Below, piece after piece: positions 27,158 through 35,937 of a DNA stretch of 64,000 nucleotides. The position numbers were made by a program, and so were the translations under genes. The notes beneath the pieces were generated by a model, which did no database searches, had not been told where the DNA came from, and saw only the letters and a list, made by a program, of their open reading frames with translations. Each line of letters opens with the position of its first letter. Position 1 is the first letter of the stretch. The stretch is from Providencia rustigianii DSM 4541 (lineage in GTDB: Bacteria > Pseudomonadota > Gammaproteobacteria > Enterobacterales > Enterobacteriaceae), in the NCBI RefSeq assembly GCF_000156395.1, contig NZ_GG703818.1, forward strand, positions 294,228-358,227, given 5' to 3'.

Positions 27158-27252
27158 GCTGTGAATGTGGGTAAATGTATCGCCACCTTCACTGGTTTCT
27201 TGAAGTACGTTTTATTTCGTTTTTTATTTTTTATATATAAAGGAATTTCAAT

Positions 27253-27795
27253 ATGGCTTTTAAAAAATTAGCGTTAACAACATTATTCGCTGGCGCTTCC
27301 TGTGTAAGTTTAAACGCAATGGCTGCACCTTCTGCAGAAGTGACTTTGCAAGGGATCCTGACCAACACAACTTGTGATGTCACTATCAATGGCGGTAAAT
27401 CAGTCTTAAACGTAGGTGTTTTAAAAACCTCAGTGGGTGAATCAGATTCAGACTTTGCTGCTGTCAATGCAATGTCCTCTACACCCGTTGATATGCCGGT
27501 TACTTTAGTCGGTTGTACCAAGGGTGAAAACGGCAACCTGATCATTCAAGGTATTACTTCAGTGGGTAACAACGAACATAACCTCTTTGTTTCTGACGAT
27601 TCGAAAACCGTTGGTTTTATGATTAAAAACGAAGCTAATGCCACCGTCACTAATGGCGAAAAAATCGCATTTGGTGTTGGTGCAGAAAATACTGACGCTC
27701 AATATACCTTCAAAGTCGGTATGGCAACGACAACAGATTCACCTGATGCAGGTTCCTACAGTGCACCCATCTTAGTTGCTTATATCGTTGACTAA
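27253..27795 (+). CDS. Fimbrial subunit of operon 3 (probable major pilin)
   Basis: A 180-aa exported pilin: signal peptide MAFKKLALTTLFAGASCVSLNAMAA, then PSAEVTLQGILTNTTCDVTINGGKSVLNVGVL with the first cysteine, VTLVGCTKGENG with the second, and a C-terminal SYSAPILVAYIVD strand. As first structural gene of the operon with a strong ribosome-binding site (AAGGA) it is the best candidate for the major subunit. It is distant from FimA and PapA, closer to minor-pilin forms lacking the usual GxxxxAxCA pattern. It is followed by a chaperone gene after 84 bp. Confidence 0.85.
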   Translation: MAFKKLALTTLFAGASCVSLNAMAAPSAEVTLQGILTNTTCDVTINGGKSVLNVGVLKTSVGESDSDFAAVNAMSSTPVDMPVTLVGCTKGENGNLIIQGITSVGNNEHNLFVSDDSKTVGFMIKNEANATVTNGEKIAFGVGAENTDAQYTFKVGMATTTDSPDAGSYSAPILVAYIVD

Positions 27796-27879
27796 TTCGA
27801 TTTAATTAACTCAGTAGACTGAGGTAAGGCGGGCGCCGTCTTACCTACATTCTGCCACAAAGACTATGAGGATAGACAA

Positions 27880-28605
27880 ATGCGAAACAACCGATTTATA
27901 CAAGGGATCTGCGCTGGCTTGCTATTGCTATCTGGTTCATCGATAGCAGGGATCGCTATCGATACCACTCGAATTATCTTTTCAGAAAGTGATAACACCA
28001 CCGGAAAAAGTGTGGGGATCACCAGCTCGAGTCAATCACTCACGCCTTATTTAGTCAAAGCACAAATTTTGCGAACCCCCTATGGTGACAATGGTGAGAC
28101 TCCCTTTGTGGTGACTCCTTCGTTATTCCGATTAGAGTCAGGTTCGACCAATCAAGTTCGCATAATGAAAAAAAACGTGGTGCTCCCGCAAGATAAAGAA
28201 TCTGTTTTTTATTTTCGTACCGTCGCGATGCCGACCAGCGAAAAAGGGCTGAATACACCACAAAATAATATTGATGGCGCCGTACAAGTTTCGACGGGAA
28301 ATGTCATCAAGCTGTTTTATCGCCCGAATCATTTAGGCATGACTCAGCAACAAGCCATGAAATCGCTGAAATTTTCAAGTGTGAATAATGGGGTTCAAGT
28401 GTCCAATCCTTCCCCGTACTACATCACATTAGACAGCGTAAAAATTGCCAATAAATCCGTTCCTTTGAGCACAACAAAAGGAAATAACATGATTGCGCCT
28501 TTTGGCAGCATCACCTATTCCCACGTTCAACGACAAGGCACTGTTGAATGGAAAGCCATTAATGACTATGGCGGAAAGGACCAGTTTCATGCGCAAATTC
28601 AATAA
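27880..28605 (+). CDS. Periplasmic fimbrial chaperone, first of three in operon 3
   Basis: A 241-aa PapD-type chaperone. The signal peptide ends near SSIAG; the cleft Arg lies in IDTTRIIFSESDN and the cleft Lys in STGNVIKLFYRPNHLG. NPSPYYITLDSVKI marks domain 2, and the C-terminus has the AINDYGG motif. GAGGATAGACAA precedes the ATG. Its end overlaps the start of the next pilin gene by 17 bp, indicating translational coupling. Two more chaperones are encoded downstream. Confidence 0.92.
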   Translation: MRNNRFIQGICAGLLLLSGSSIAGIAIDTTRIIFSESDNTTGKSVGITSSSQSLTPYLVKAQILRTPYGDNGETPFVVTPSLFRLESGSTNQVRIMKKNVVLPQDKESVFYFRTVAMPTSEKGLNTPQNNIDGAVQVSTGNVIKLFYRPNHLGMTQQQAMKSLKFSSVNNGVQVSNPSPYYITLDSVKIANKSVPLSTTKGNNMIAPFGSITYSHVQRQGTVEWKAINDYGGKDQFHAQIQ

Positions 28606-29140
28606 ATTACTCATTGTTTTTTTTGCCATGTTACTTAACAGCTGGCACGTGGCACTGGCAGAAAATACCGAGATTAAAGCAGTAATCACCGATGATGTCG
28701 GGTGTGAAATTCGCATCCCCAATTCATTGCAATTTACACCGATGCGTACATCCGATTTTCAAGGCGCGGTTACCACGCATCAAATTAAGCCATTGAAAGC
28801 ACAATTTATCTGTGTGGATAAAACGGGAAATCTCACCCCAAAAATTACGTTACAGGGAAATACCCCCTATAACGAAAGCACCATTTTCTTGGATGGAACC
28901 CCAAACAGCACAGGGTTTATGTTACGCCTCAGCGACGGCACGCCGCTCTCCTTGAGTGATTTTTATGACACAAGCAAAGCCTTTAAACGCGGTGAACAAA
29001 TTGCCTTAACACCACTGACCAAAGAGAACTATCACCAAACTGAAGAGACTTTTCTCGTGGGTTTAGTGGGGCCCGTGGATGGGGAGGCTATCCCCGGTGA
29101 GTTCTCAGCTTCGTTGACGTTTAACCTTATTTTTCAGTAA
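28589..29140 (+). CDS. Minor fimbrial subunit of operon 3
   Basis: A 183-aa pilin. I start at the ATG at 28589 because it gives a clean signal peptide (MRKFNKLLIVFFAMLLNSWHVALA) and AAGGA lies upstream inside the chaperone gene; the longer frame adds 32 residues read out of frame through the chaperone gene. Cysteines lie in DDVGCEIRIPNS and AQFICVDKTG; the C-terminus EFSASLTFNLIFQ fits a donor strand. It differs from its two downstream pilin neighbours in lacking the CGTC motif. Confidence 0.82.
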   Translation: MRKFNKLLIVFFAMLLNSWHVALAENTEIKAVITDDVGCEIRIPNSLQFTPMRTSDFQGAVTTHQIKPLKAQFICVDKTGNLTPKITLQGNTPYNESTIFLDGTPNSTGFMLRLSDGTPLSLSDFYDTSKAFKRGEQIALTPLTKENYHQTEETFLVGLVGPVDGEAIPGEFSASLTFNLIFQ

Positions 29141-29162
29141 TACCTAAAAATAGGAACTCATC

Positions 29163-29744
29163 ATGACACTGACTAAAAAGTCACTCTATTCCCTGCTCAT
29201 TCCCACCGCATTGTATGCGGCAAGCATGGGGCAATCCGCAATGGCGGCAACCACGGCAACCACCAAAATCAGTGCCAGCATTGTCGGTGGTGGCTGCCAA
29301 ATTACGGCGCCATCTACCGTATCAATCCGTAATGGGGATCTGATTCCCGCAGAAGAAATCACAACGACCAGCGATATTAGCGAGCCCTTTGATATCACTA
29401 TCCTTGGCTGTAAAGGTTACGGATTGACCCCCTCGATAACTATCGAAGGGGACTCTGATAGCACCTCAGGAAAAGACCTTTTTGTCAGTACAGGCAGCAC
29501 CAGTACAGGTTATGGCATTTTATTATCCACAGAAGGTAATACTAATTTTACTGCTAATGACAACCTCGCTACCGATAAAAAAATCACGGCGCTAGCCACC
29601 AAAGAATGGTCTAAGACCTTTGCCAACACATTGGATGGAAAAATCCCACTGAAGGCGGCGGTAAGCTGTGGAACATGCACCGCCAATGACTTACAAGGTG
29701 GTGAACTGACCGCCTCATTAACATTTAATTTTTTCTATAACTGA
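29163..29744 (+). CDS. Fimbrial subunit of operon 3 with extra CGTC motif (paralogue 1)
   Basis: A 193-aa pilin: signal peptide to SAMAA, then TTKISASIVGGGCQITAPSTVSIRNGDLIP with the first cysteine and ITILGCKGYGLTPSI with the second. A further cysteine pair occurs near the C-terminus in AAVSCGTCTANDLQGGELTASLTF. The next gene encodes a close paralogue with the same arrangement. Most chaperone-usher pilins have one disulphide only, so the CxxC pair is unusual and may add a loop bond. AGGAAC precedes the ATG. Confidence 0.82.
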   Translation: MTLTKKSLYSLLIPTALYAASMGQSAMAATTATTKISASIVGGGCQITAPSTVSIRNGDLIPAEEITTTSDISEPFDITILGCKGYGLTPSITIEGDSDSTSGKDLFVSTGSTSTGYGILLSTEGNTNFTANDNLATDKKITALATKEWSKTFANTLDGKIPLKAAVSCGTCTANDLQGGELTASLTFNFFYN

Positions 29745-29765
29745 TTTTGAAGGCTGTTAATAACA

Positions 29766-30344
29766 ATGATACGAAAACTTTCTTTCTTTAGCGTGATTGT
29801 AGGGTTGCTATTACCAGCCGGTGAATTACAGGCAGGAAGTGCCTCAACGACCGTCTCATTTTCAGCTTTTTTTTATGGCGGTAGCTGCGATGTGACAGTA
29901 CCAAATACCGTCACGTACAACAATGGTGCGCCACTGCCCTACGATGAGCTCCCAAACAATAAGCAAAGTAGCCAATTCACGTTAACCCTCACAGGGTGCC
30001 AAGGCTATTTTTTAACACCCAGAATTGCGGTCAAAGGAAATACGTTCGCCGCAGATAACAATGAACGGCTCTATGCCGATGCATCCAGTACCACAAAAGG
30101 CTATGGCGTTAGGCTATCCACCCCCGGAAATACGCTTTTTAATGCCAATGACAATACTGCGAAATCCGGCAATGAGGTCATTACCATCAAGACATGGCCA
30201 TCGGGTGGAACCAGCAATGTGGAGAGATTAAATAGCTCACTTGATTTTACTGCCGTGCTTGCCTGCGGCACCTGCACGGCCAGTGACAATTTGCAAAATG
30301 GTGAACTCACCGCAACCGTCACGTTTAGCTTCTTATATGACTAA
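29766..30344 (+). CDS. Fimbrial subunit of operon 3 with extra CGTC motif (paralogue 2)
   Basis: A 192-aa pilin, clearly duplicated with the preceding gene: GGSCDVTVPNTVTYNNGAPLP, LTGCQGYFLTPRIAVKGN, then LACGTCTASDNLQNGELTATVTFSFLYD. It has a signal peptide to LQAGS. The duplicates differ throughout, so the duplication is old. They could be alternating rod subunits or paired tip adaptors. It ends 13 bases before the second chaperone's start codon. Confidence 0.82.
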   Translation: MIRKLSFFSVIVGLLLPAGELQAGSASTTVSFSAFFYGGSCDVTVPNTVTYNNGAPLPYDELPNNKQSSQFTLTLTGCQGYFLTPRIAVKGNTFAADNNERLYADASSTTKGYGVRLSTPGNTLFNANDNTAKSGNEVITIKTWPSGGTSNVERLNSSLDFTAVLACGTCTASDNLQNGELTATVTFSFLYD

Positions 30345-30357
30345 TTGGGTAATAAGT

Positions 30358-31125
30358 ATGTTTTCAAATCGTTTCTCTGACTATCGCGCTCTAATTATTT
30401 TATTGATATGCAGCAATTTTTCGGCGCTATCTTTCGCAGCAGAAGGCGGACTGCGTTTAGCCCAAACTCGCGTCATATTCGATGCAGCAAACCCAAATGC
30501 CAAAATTGCCATCAAAAATAGCAGCCCACAGGTTTACTTAATCAAAGCCGATGTCATCAATACCCCCGAGGGAAATGCACACAAACCCGCGCCACCATTT
30601 ATTGCGACACCACCGATGTTCCGCTTAGAAAAAGAGAGCCAAAACACGCTGCTCATTGTTCGTAATGGTACCGCGGAGCTACCTACGGACCGAGAATCCG
30701 TATTTTATTTAAGTTTATTAGCGATCCCCGCCACCACAAAAGCTAACGCCCCCGAAGGCGAGATGACTAGCGCTCAAGTTTCTGTGGGGATCCGCAACGT
30801 TATCAAACTATTTTATCGCCCGAAAGGGTTACCCATGAGCATCGAAACTGCCTCAAGCCAACTGACTTTTCGCCATCAAGGTCAACAGCTCGAAGTCAGC
30901 AACCCAACGCCTTATTACATCACGTTAGCGCAGTTGAGTGTCAATCAGCACCCCATTGATGTACGAGAACTGGGCCCTATGATCGCGCCCTTCTCCACAC
31001 AAACTTACCCCGTAAAAGGCGGTGCCACACACGCAGAGTGGAGAGTCATCACCGATTATGGGGATATGAGCACTGCCTATCAGGGGAATATTCAATCAGG
31101 AGCTACTCGCGATGAACAACATTAA
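30358..31125 (+). CDS. Periplasmic fimbrial chaperone, second of three in operon 3
   Basis: A 255-aa PapD-type chaperone. The signal peptide runs from MFSNRFSDYRALIILLICSN to FAAE; LRLAQTRVIFDAANPNAKIAIKN holds the cleft Arg, and SVGIRNVIKLFYRPKGLPM the cleft Lys. NPTPYYITLAQLSV and VITDYGDM complete the family pattern. The ATG at 30358 is chosen because the longer frame runs through the preceding pilin gene. It overlaps the start of the third chaperone gene by 14 bp. Confidence 0.9.
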   Translation: MFSNRFSDYRALIILLICSNFSALSFAAEGGLRLAQTRVIFDAANPNAKIAIKNSSPQVYLIKADVINTPEGNAHKPAPPFIATPPMFRLEKESQNTLLIVRNGTAELPTDRESVFYLSLLAIPATTKANAPEGEMTSAQVSVGIRNVIKLFYRPKGLPMSIETASSQLTFRHQGQQLEVSNPTPYYITLAQLSVNQHPIDVRELGPMIAPFSTQTYPVKGGATHAEWRVITDYGDMSTAYQGNIQSGATRDEQH

Positions 31126-31909
31126 TTTATTGAAGATTAAAAAGCCTGTGTTATATCGCCTGGTTAGCGGAGTCGCCCTATTGACTGCACTTTTTACCCA
31201 GCCTGCATGGGCAAATAACCTACAAGACCAAATCAATGGGCTAACGCTGCATTCAACCCGTGTGATTTACCCCCATGATGCCAAAAATGGGGTGACGTAC
31301 ACGCTCACCAATAATACCGCGATACCCTATTTATTACAGGCGCGCCTATTACCGTGGGAAGGGAGTTCATCAAGCAAAACTACGGGCGATACAGCAGATG
31401 CAAACCTGACGGCATTTATTGCATTACCGCCGTTACAACGCTTCGAACCGGGCGAAACGCTCACATTGCGTATTCTTCAAAAGCATAATTTATTAACGCA
31501 AGATAAAGAGTCGATTGCGCAGTTGTCACTGACTGCGATCCCCGCACAATCAAAAGATGCAGCTGAAGGCGCGCAAATGATCCTTGCGGTACAAAATAAC
31601 TTGAAGCTGTTTTATCGCCCTGCGGGATTACCGGAACATAATCTCGATAATATCGCCGAACAGCTGCAATTTCAGCGCACGAAAAATACGCTAACGCTGA
31701 AAAACCCGACGCCTTTTTATGTCACGTTAGCGTCACTGTCTGTGGGGAAAAACGCCCTGAATTTAAGTCCCTCACGCATGGTTCCCCCCTTTGGTGAGGC
31801 GCAATGGCCCCTTGATGCCAGCCATGTCGCAAACGACATTCATTGGCAGTTAATGGAAGACGATGGCGGAACCAACCAAATGAGAACACGCCAACTCTCA
31901 GCAATGTAA
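31112..31909 (+). CDS. Periplasmic fimbrial chaperone, third of three in operon 3
   Basis: A 265-aa PapD-type chaperone with a signal peptide to PAWAN, cleft Arg in LHSTRVIYPHDAKNGVTYTLTN, cleft Lys in AVQNNLKLFYRPAGLPE and domain 2 motif NPTPFYVTLASLSVG. It keeps both key residues, so it should be active. It is the most divergent of the three. CAGGAGC precedes the ATG inside the second chaperone gene. The third chaperone directly precedes the usher gene. Confidence 0.9.
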   Translation: MNNINLLKIKKPVLYRLVSGVALLTALFTQPAWANNLQDQINGLTLHSTRVIYPHDAKNGVTYTLTNNTAIPYLLQARLLPWEGSSSSKTTGDTADANLTAFIALPPLQRFEPGETLTLRILQKHNLLTQDKESIAQLSLTAIPAQSKDAAEGAQMILAVQNNLKLFYRPAGLPEHNLDNIAEQLQFQRTKNTLTLKNPTPFYVTLASLSVGKNALNLSPSRMVPPFGEAQWPLDASHVANDIHWQLMEDDGGTNQMRTRQLSAM

Positions 31910-31990
31910 CCGCACTATACAGATAAACAAATTCACCCGATGCTCATAAGCAACGGGGGGGTTCTTGCATTCGCAAGATAAAGGAAGACC

Positions 31991-34735
31991 ATGAAGAAAG
32001 CCCATAAAATTGCGGGACATCAGCCAAAAATTCCCTTTTTCCGTTATCACCCGCTGGCGTGTTTATTGCTATTTGCAATAGCCCCAACACAAGCAGAAGA
32101 TTACTTTGACCCCAGTTTTTTAGGGGTGGTTGGTGAAAACACAAACGTGGATTTATCCGCCTTCTCACAAGCCGGTGGCGTTGCCGAAGGGGAATACACC
32201 GTTTCCGTTTTTGTTAACCAACAAGATGTGGGGCAATTCACACTCAATTTTATCAAAAATGCCCAAGGTGAGATTGCGCCTGAATTAACCCCTGCACAGC
32301 TCGACACTTTTGGTGTCAATGTGCCGCAAATTCCCGTACTGAAAGACTTACCCAATGACGAATTTATTTCAGATCTCGGGGCATTGATCCCGCAAGCAAC
32401 AACGCGATTAGATTTATCACGCTTGCGATTAAACATCAGCGTGCCGCAAGTGGCGATGCAATCTCAAGTCAATCGTAATGCAGATCCTTCATTGTGGGAT
32501 GATGGTATTCCCGCATTAATGGCAAACTATAACATCAGCGCAGGTCGCACAACGAGCCGTTATGATCACGGCAAAAAAAATCAAAATACTAACGTATTTG
32601 CTTCCGCACGATTGGGCGCTAATGCGGGACCGTGGCGTCTACGCAGTAACCTCACACACTCTCGTTTCGAATACAGTGGGAGCGGTAATCAATCCGCCAC
32701 AACCAATACCCAAACCTACTTTTCAAATACCACGCTATCACGGGATATTCGTGCATTGCGCTCAACATTGTTAGTCGGTGAAAGCAGTACGGGCAGTGAT
32801 GTGTTTGATGGCGTTCCCTTTAAGGGCGTGCAGCTGACCTCCAACGAGCAGATGTTGCCAAGCCAATTACGCGGCTATGCTCCAGCAATTAGTGGCGTTG
32901 CCAACAGTAATGCCCGCGTCACTATTCGCCAAAATGGCAATATCGTGTATGAGGCCTATGTGGCACCGGGACCCTTTTATATCAATGATATCCAGCAAGC
33001 GGGGTTATCTGGAGATTACGACGTCACGGTCACGGAAGCTGATGGTTCAGAACGCCAGTTTGTGGTGCCTTATTCATCCCTTCCCGTTATGTTACGCCCG
33101 GGAGGTTGGAAATATGAAATTGCCTCTGGTCGTTATGATGGCGGCTTAACCACGAGCTCCCGTCGCTCTGACTTTATTCTCGGTACCGCCGTTTATGGAC
33201 TGCATAACGATGTCACGGTGTATGGCGGTGCTTTGCTGGCAAAAGATTATCAATCACTGAGTGCAGGAGCTGGGGTCTCTTTAGGGGACTTCGGTGCCGT
33301 CTCCACTGACGTCACTCACTCATCCGCAAAATTTACTTACTCTAACCAAGTTGCCAGCTCCAGTGAGCGAAAAACTGGGCAATCCTACCGTATCCGTTAC
33401 TCAAAAAGCTTAATGGCAACAGGCACGTCGGTGGATTTAACCGCATTACGTTACTCCACGGAGCATTTCTATAATTTCAGTGAATTTAACAGCCAAGGTT
33501 ATCGCCTTGAGGATGGTCTCAGCCCATGGACTTTGCAGCGTCGTCGTAGCAGCTTCCAAACCCAACTCAGCCAACAGATGCAACAGTATGGCTCACTGCA
33601 TTTTCGCGCTAATCGTGATGATTACTGGGGTAGCAGCCGAACCTTAACAGGCTTATCCATGGGCTACAGCAACAGCTTTAAAGGGATCAGTTATGGTGTG
33701 AATTACAATATCGACCGCGTAAAAGACAGCCACAATAACTGGCCGGAAAACCGCCAGCTCTCCTTTAACTTAAGCGTGCCGTTTAGTGTGTTTACCCAAA
33801 ACCGTGATTTACAGTCGATTTATGCCACCTATTCCATGAGCCAAGACCAAAATGGTCGCACACAAAATAATAGCGGTCTCAGCGGCAACATGATGGATGG
33901 CAAGCTGTCTTATGGCGCGTCACAAAGCTGGGGAAATAAAGGGCAAATTGCGAACACCAACCTGAATGCCGGCTATCAAGGCAACAAAGGCAGCGTCAGT
34001 GCAGGTTATAGCTATAGCAATAATTCCCAGTCAATCAATATGAACGCCAGCGGTGGTGCTTTGCTGCATTCCGAGGGGCTAACCTTAAGCCGCTCCATGG
34101 GGGATTCTGTCGCGCTGATCAGTGCGCCGGGTGCCGAGGGTGTCAGTGTTAATGGCGGAACTGCCGTGACCGATTGGCGAGGCTATGCTGTGGCGCCTTA
34201 TCTGTCCGACTATAACAAAAACAGCATTGGCTTAGACCCAAGTACGCTACCTGAAAACGTCGATTTACCGCAATCCAATACCAACGTTTACCCAACCAAA
34301 GGCGCGGTGGTGAAAGCGAATTTTCGTACCCGTATCGGCTACCAAGTGTTAATGACCTTAAAACAAGGTGCCAAATATGTGCCATTTGGGGCGATTGCCA
34401 CCTTAACGTCCGATAACAGCGCTGAAAATATTAGCAGCATTGTCGGGGATGCAGGGCAGGTGTACCTCACGGGATTACCCGAAACGGGGGAATTGTTGGT
34501 GAAATGGGGGGAAGCTGCCGCACAACAATGTCAGGTGAGTTTTGATTTGCGCTATGTTGACATCTCTGCAGACATGCCAATTCGTCAAGTGACCTATACC
34601 TGCGGTACTGAAAGTAGAGCTGAAGTGGTGTTACCTGCGAAAGAACCCGTTAGCTTTGCTTCAGAGATACAGACATTAGATGACCTAGCGAATGAAGAAA
34701 AATCTCCATTTTCACAATGGACAAACTTTGGGTAA
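31991..34735 (+). CDS. Outer-membrane fimbrial usher of operon 3, with long C-terminal tail
   Basis: A 914-aa FimD-family usher: signal peptide to TQAED, N-terminal domain YFDPSFLGVVGENTNVDLSAFSQAG, plug region LRGYAPAISGVANSNARVTIRQNG, barrel, and C-terminal domains with a cysteine pair (AQQCQVSFDL ... VTYTCGTES). It continues for about 40 residues beyond the last cysteine (residues about 875-914, acidic, no motif recognised), longer than the fimD product in this window. AAGGAAG precedes the ATG. With three chaperones and one usher the operon must feed several complexes into one pore. Confidence 0.92.
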   Translation: MKKAHKIAGHQPKIPFFRYHPLACLLLFAIAPTQAEDYFDPSFLGVVGENTNVDLSAFSQAGGVAEGEYTVSVFVNQQDVGQFTLNFIKNAQGEIAPELTPAQLDTFGVNVPQIPVLKDLPNDEFISDLGALIPQATTRLDLSRLRLNISVPQVAMQSQVNRNADPSLWDDGIPALMANYNISAGRTTSRYDHGKKNQNTNVFASARLGANAGPWRLRSNLTHSRFEYSGSGNQSATTNTQTYFSNTTLSRDIRALRSTLLVGESSTGSDVFDGVPFKGVQLTSNEQMLPSQLRGYAPAISGVANSNARVTIRQNGNIVYEAYVAPGPFYINDIQQAGLSGDYDVTVTEADGSERQFVVPYSSLPVMLRPGGWKYEIASGRYDGGLTTSSRRSDFILGTAVYGLHNDVTVYGGALLAKDYQSLSAGAGVSLGDFGAVSTDVTHSSAKFTYSNQVASSSERKTGQSYRIRYSKSLMATGTSVDLTALRYSTEHFYNFSEFNSQGYRLEDGLSPWTLQRRRSSFQTQLSQQMQQYGSLHFRANRDDYWGSSRTLTGLSMGYSNSFKGISYGVNYNIDRVKDSHNNWPENRQLSFNLSVPFSVFTQNRDLQSIYATYSMSQDQNGRTQNNSGLSGNMMDGKLSYGASQSWGNKGQIANTNLNAGYQGNKGSVSAGYSYSNNSQSINMNASGGALLHSEGLTLSRSMGDSVALISAPGAEGVSVNGGTAVTDWRGYAVAPYLSDYNKNSIGLDPSTLPENVDLPQSNTNVYPTKGAVVKANFRTRIGYQVLMTLKQGAKYVPFGAIATLTSDNSAENISSIVGDAGQVYLTGLPETGELLVKWGEAAAQQCQVSFDLRYVDISADMPIRQVTYTCGTESRAEVVLPAKEPVSFASEIQTLDDLANEEKSPFSQWTNFG

Positions 34736-34753
34736 TAAAAGGATTAATAAAAT

Positions 34754-35869
34754 ATGAAATATTATTTTTATAAATTGATTGGGAGTATTTGTTTCTTTTT
34801 GCTAGGTCAGCCTCACGCTTTATCTCTTAGCGGACCTTCTGGTGAATATGATATAGGCGATGGTTTAGTATGGAGCGATGCTGTTAATGATACATATCGT
34901 TCAGCAACAGGTTGGGGGTACCAAACTTTGATGGATCAAAGCTGTTTTGCCTTTAATATTCGTAGTACAGATAATAATACGGTTTTTAATAGTGCAAGTA
35001 CAACATATACATCCTCAGATGGTAAATATACGGGATTAAAGATTGCTGAAGACATCCTTTTTATTGTAAAGGATGCTACAGCCAATACCTCTGGAGGAGG
35101 AGGGCAAAATGGTGGAGCCACGTTTAATTCTTATGGAAAGACGACTGCTACCGGTAGCGCAGTGATCCAAAAGTCTCCATTTACATATTGTGTTACAGGG
35201 ACATCTTATAATAGTTTTCCTAACCCGATGGGGGCAGGAAGAAGTCTCTCTTTTAATGGGACGGTGGCTATTTATGTGGGGCCTAATGCACAGTCAGGGA
35301 AGTATAGCATCCCTGCTTTTTATGCTGGCCTATACATGGAAACAGGGATCCCCCTTTCCTCAGCAGGATATATTACAGTAAAAACGCCGTTATCTTGCTC
35401 TATTTCTACACCACCTACGATTGATTTCGGCAAGGTCAATGTTTGGGATTGGGAAGGTAATACCTCTGGTACACCAGGGGGGAATCGTAAGGATGTTTTA
35501 GGGGTGGTTGATGGCAATTTTTCCATAAATTGTACTGGTAATAATAACGTTGTTACTCCCGCTAAATTAACACTTACGGGAACACTTCAAACATACTCGA
35601 ACGACTTAAAAATGACGATGGATGCCACTGGTGAGGTTGCTCCTGCAACTGTACGAGCCTCAATTAAATCAATAACTTCTCCCTGTAATATATCTGGGAC
35701 CCATTTTGGTTCTGGCGGCCTGACCCCACCATCAAATGAAGTTGATTTAGGCGTGCTCACTACCGGTTCACACCAAGTGCCTTACCGTTTTAGCCTCTGT
35801 GCGCTTGGAGAAGGTTTTAAATCTGGCGCCGCTTCTGCCACCGCCACCGTCACCATTGATTGGGAATAA
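34754..35869 (+). CDS. Putative two-domain tip adhesin of operon 3
   Basis: A 371-aa exported protein (signal peptide to about PHALS). Residues about 24-200 form an N-terminal domain rich in Ser, Thr, Gly and aromatic residues, with two cysteines (DQSCFAFNIR; FTYCVTG) and a glycine-rich loop (TSGGGGQNGG), unlike FimH or PapG lectins that I know. Residues about 205-371 are pilin-like (LSCSISTPPTIDFGKVNVWD ... FSINCTGNN) and end ASATATVTIDWE. Last fimbrial gene before a terminator. The ligand cannot be predicted. Confidence 0.75.
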   Translation: MKYYFYKLIGSICFFLLGQPHALSLSGPSGEYDIGDGLVWSDAVNDTYRSATGWGYQTLMDQSCFAFNIRSTDNNTVFNSASTTYTSSDGKYTGLKIAEDILFIVKDATANTSGGGGQNGGATFNSYGKTTATGSAVIQKSPFTYCVTGTSYNSFPNPMGAGRSLSFNGTVAIYVGPNAQSGKYSIPAFYAGLYMETGIPLSSAGYITVKTPLSCSISTPPTIDFGKVNVWDWEGNTSGTPGGNRKDVLGVVDGNFSINCTGNNNVVTPAKLTLTGTLQTYSNDLKMTMDATGEVAPATVRASIKSITSPCNISGTHFGSGGLTPPSNEVDLGVLTTGSHQVPYRFSLCALGEGFKSGAASATATVTIDWE

Positions 35870-35881
35870 CCTGCCTAGCTG

Positions 35882-35915
35882 CTTAGTGGTTTTAACAACA
35901 AACCACTAAGTTTTT
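35882..35915 (+). terminator. Terminator of fimbrial operon 3
   Basis: CTTAGTGGTTT (35882-35892) pairs perfectly with AAACCACTAAG (35900-35910) across a seven-base loop, followed by TTTTT. It begins 12 bases after the adhesin stop codon. Confidence 0.88.
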
Positions 35916-35937
35916 ATAATCCAAAGATAAGAATCTC

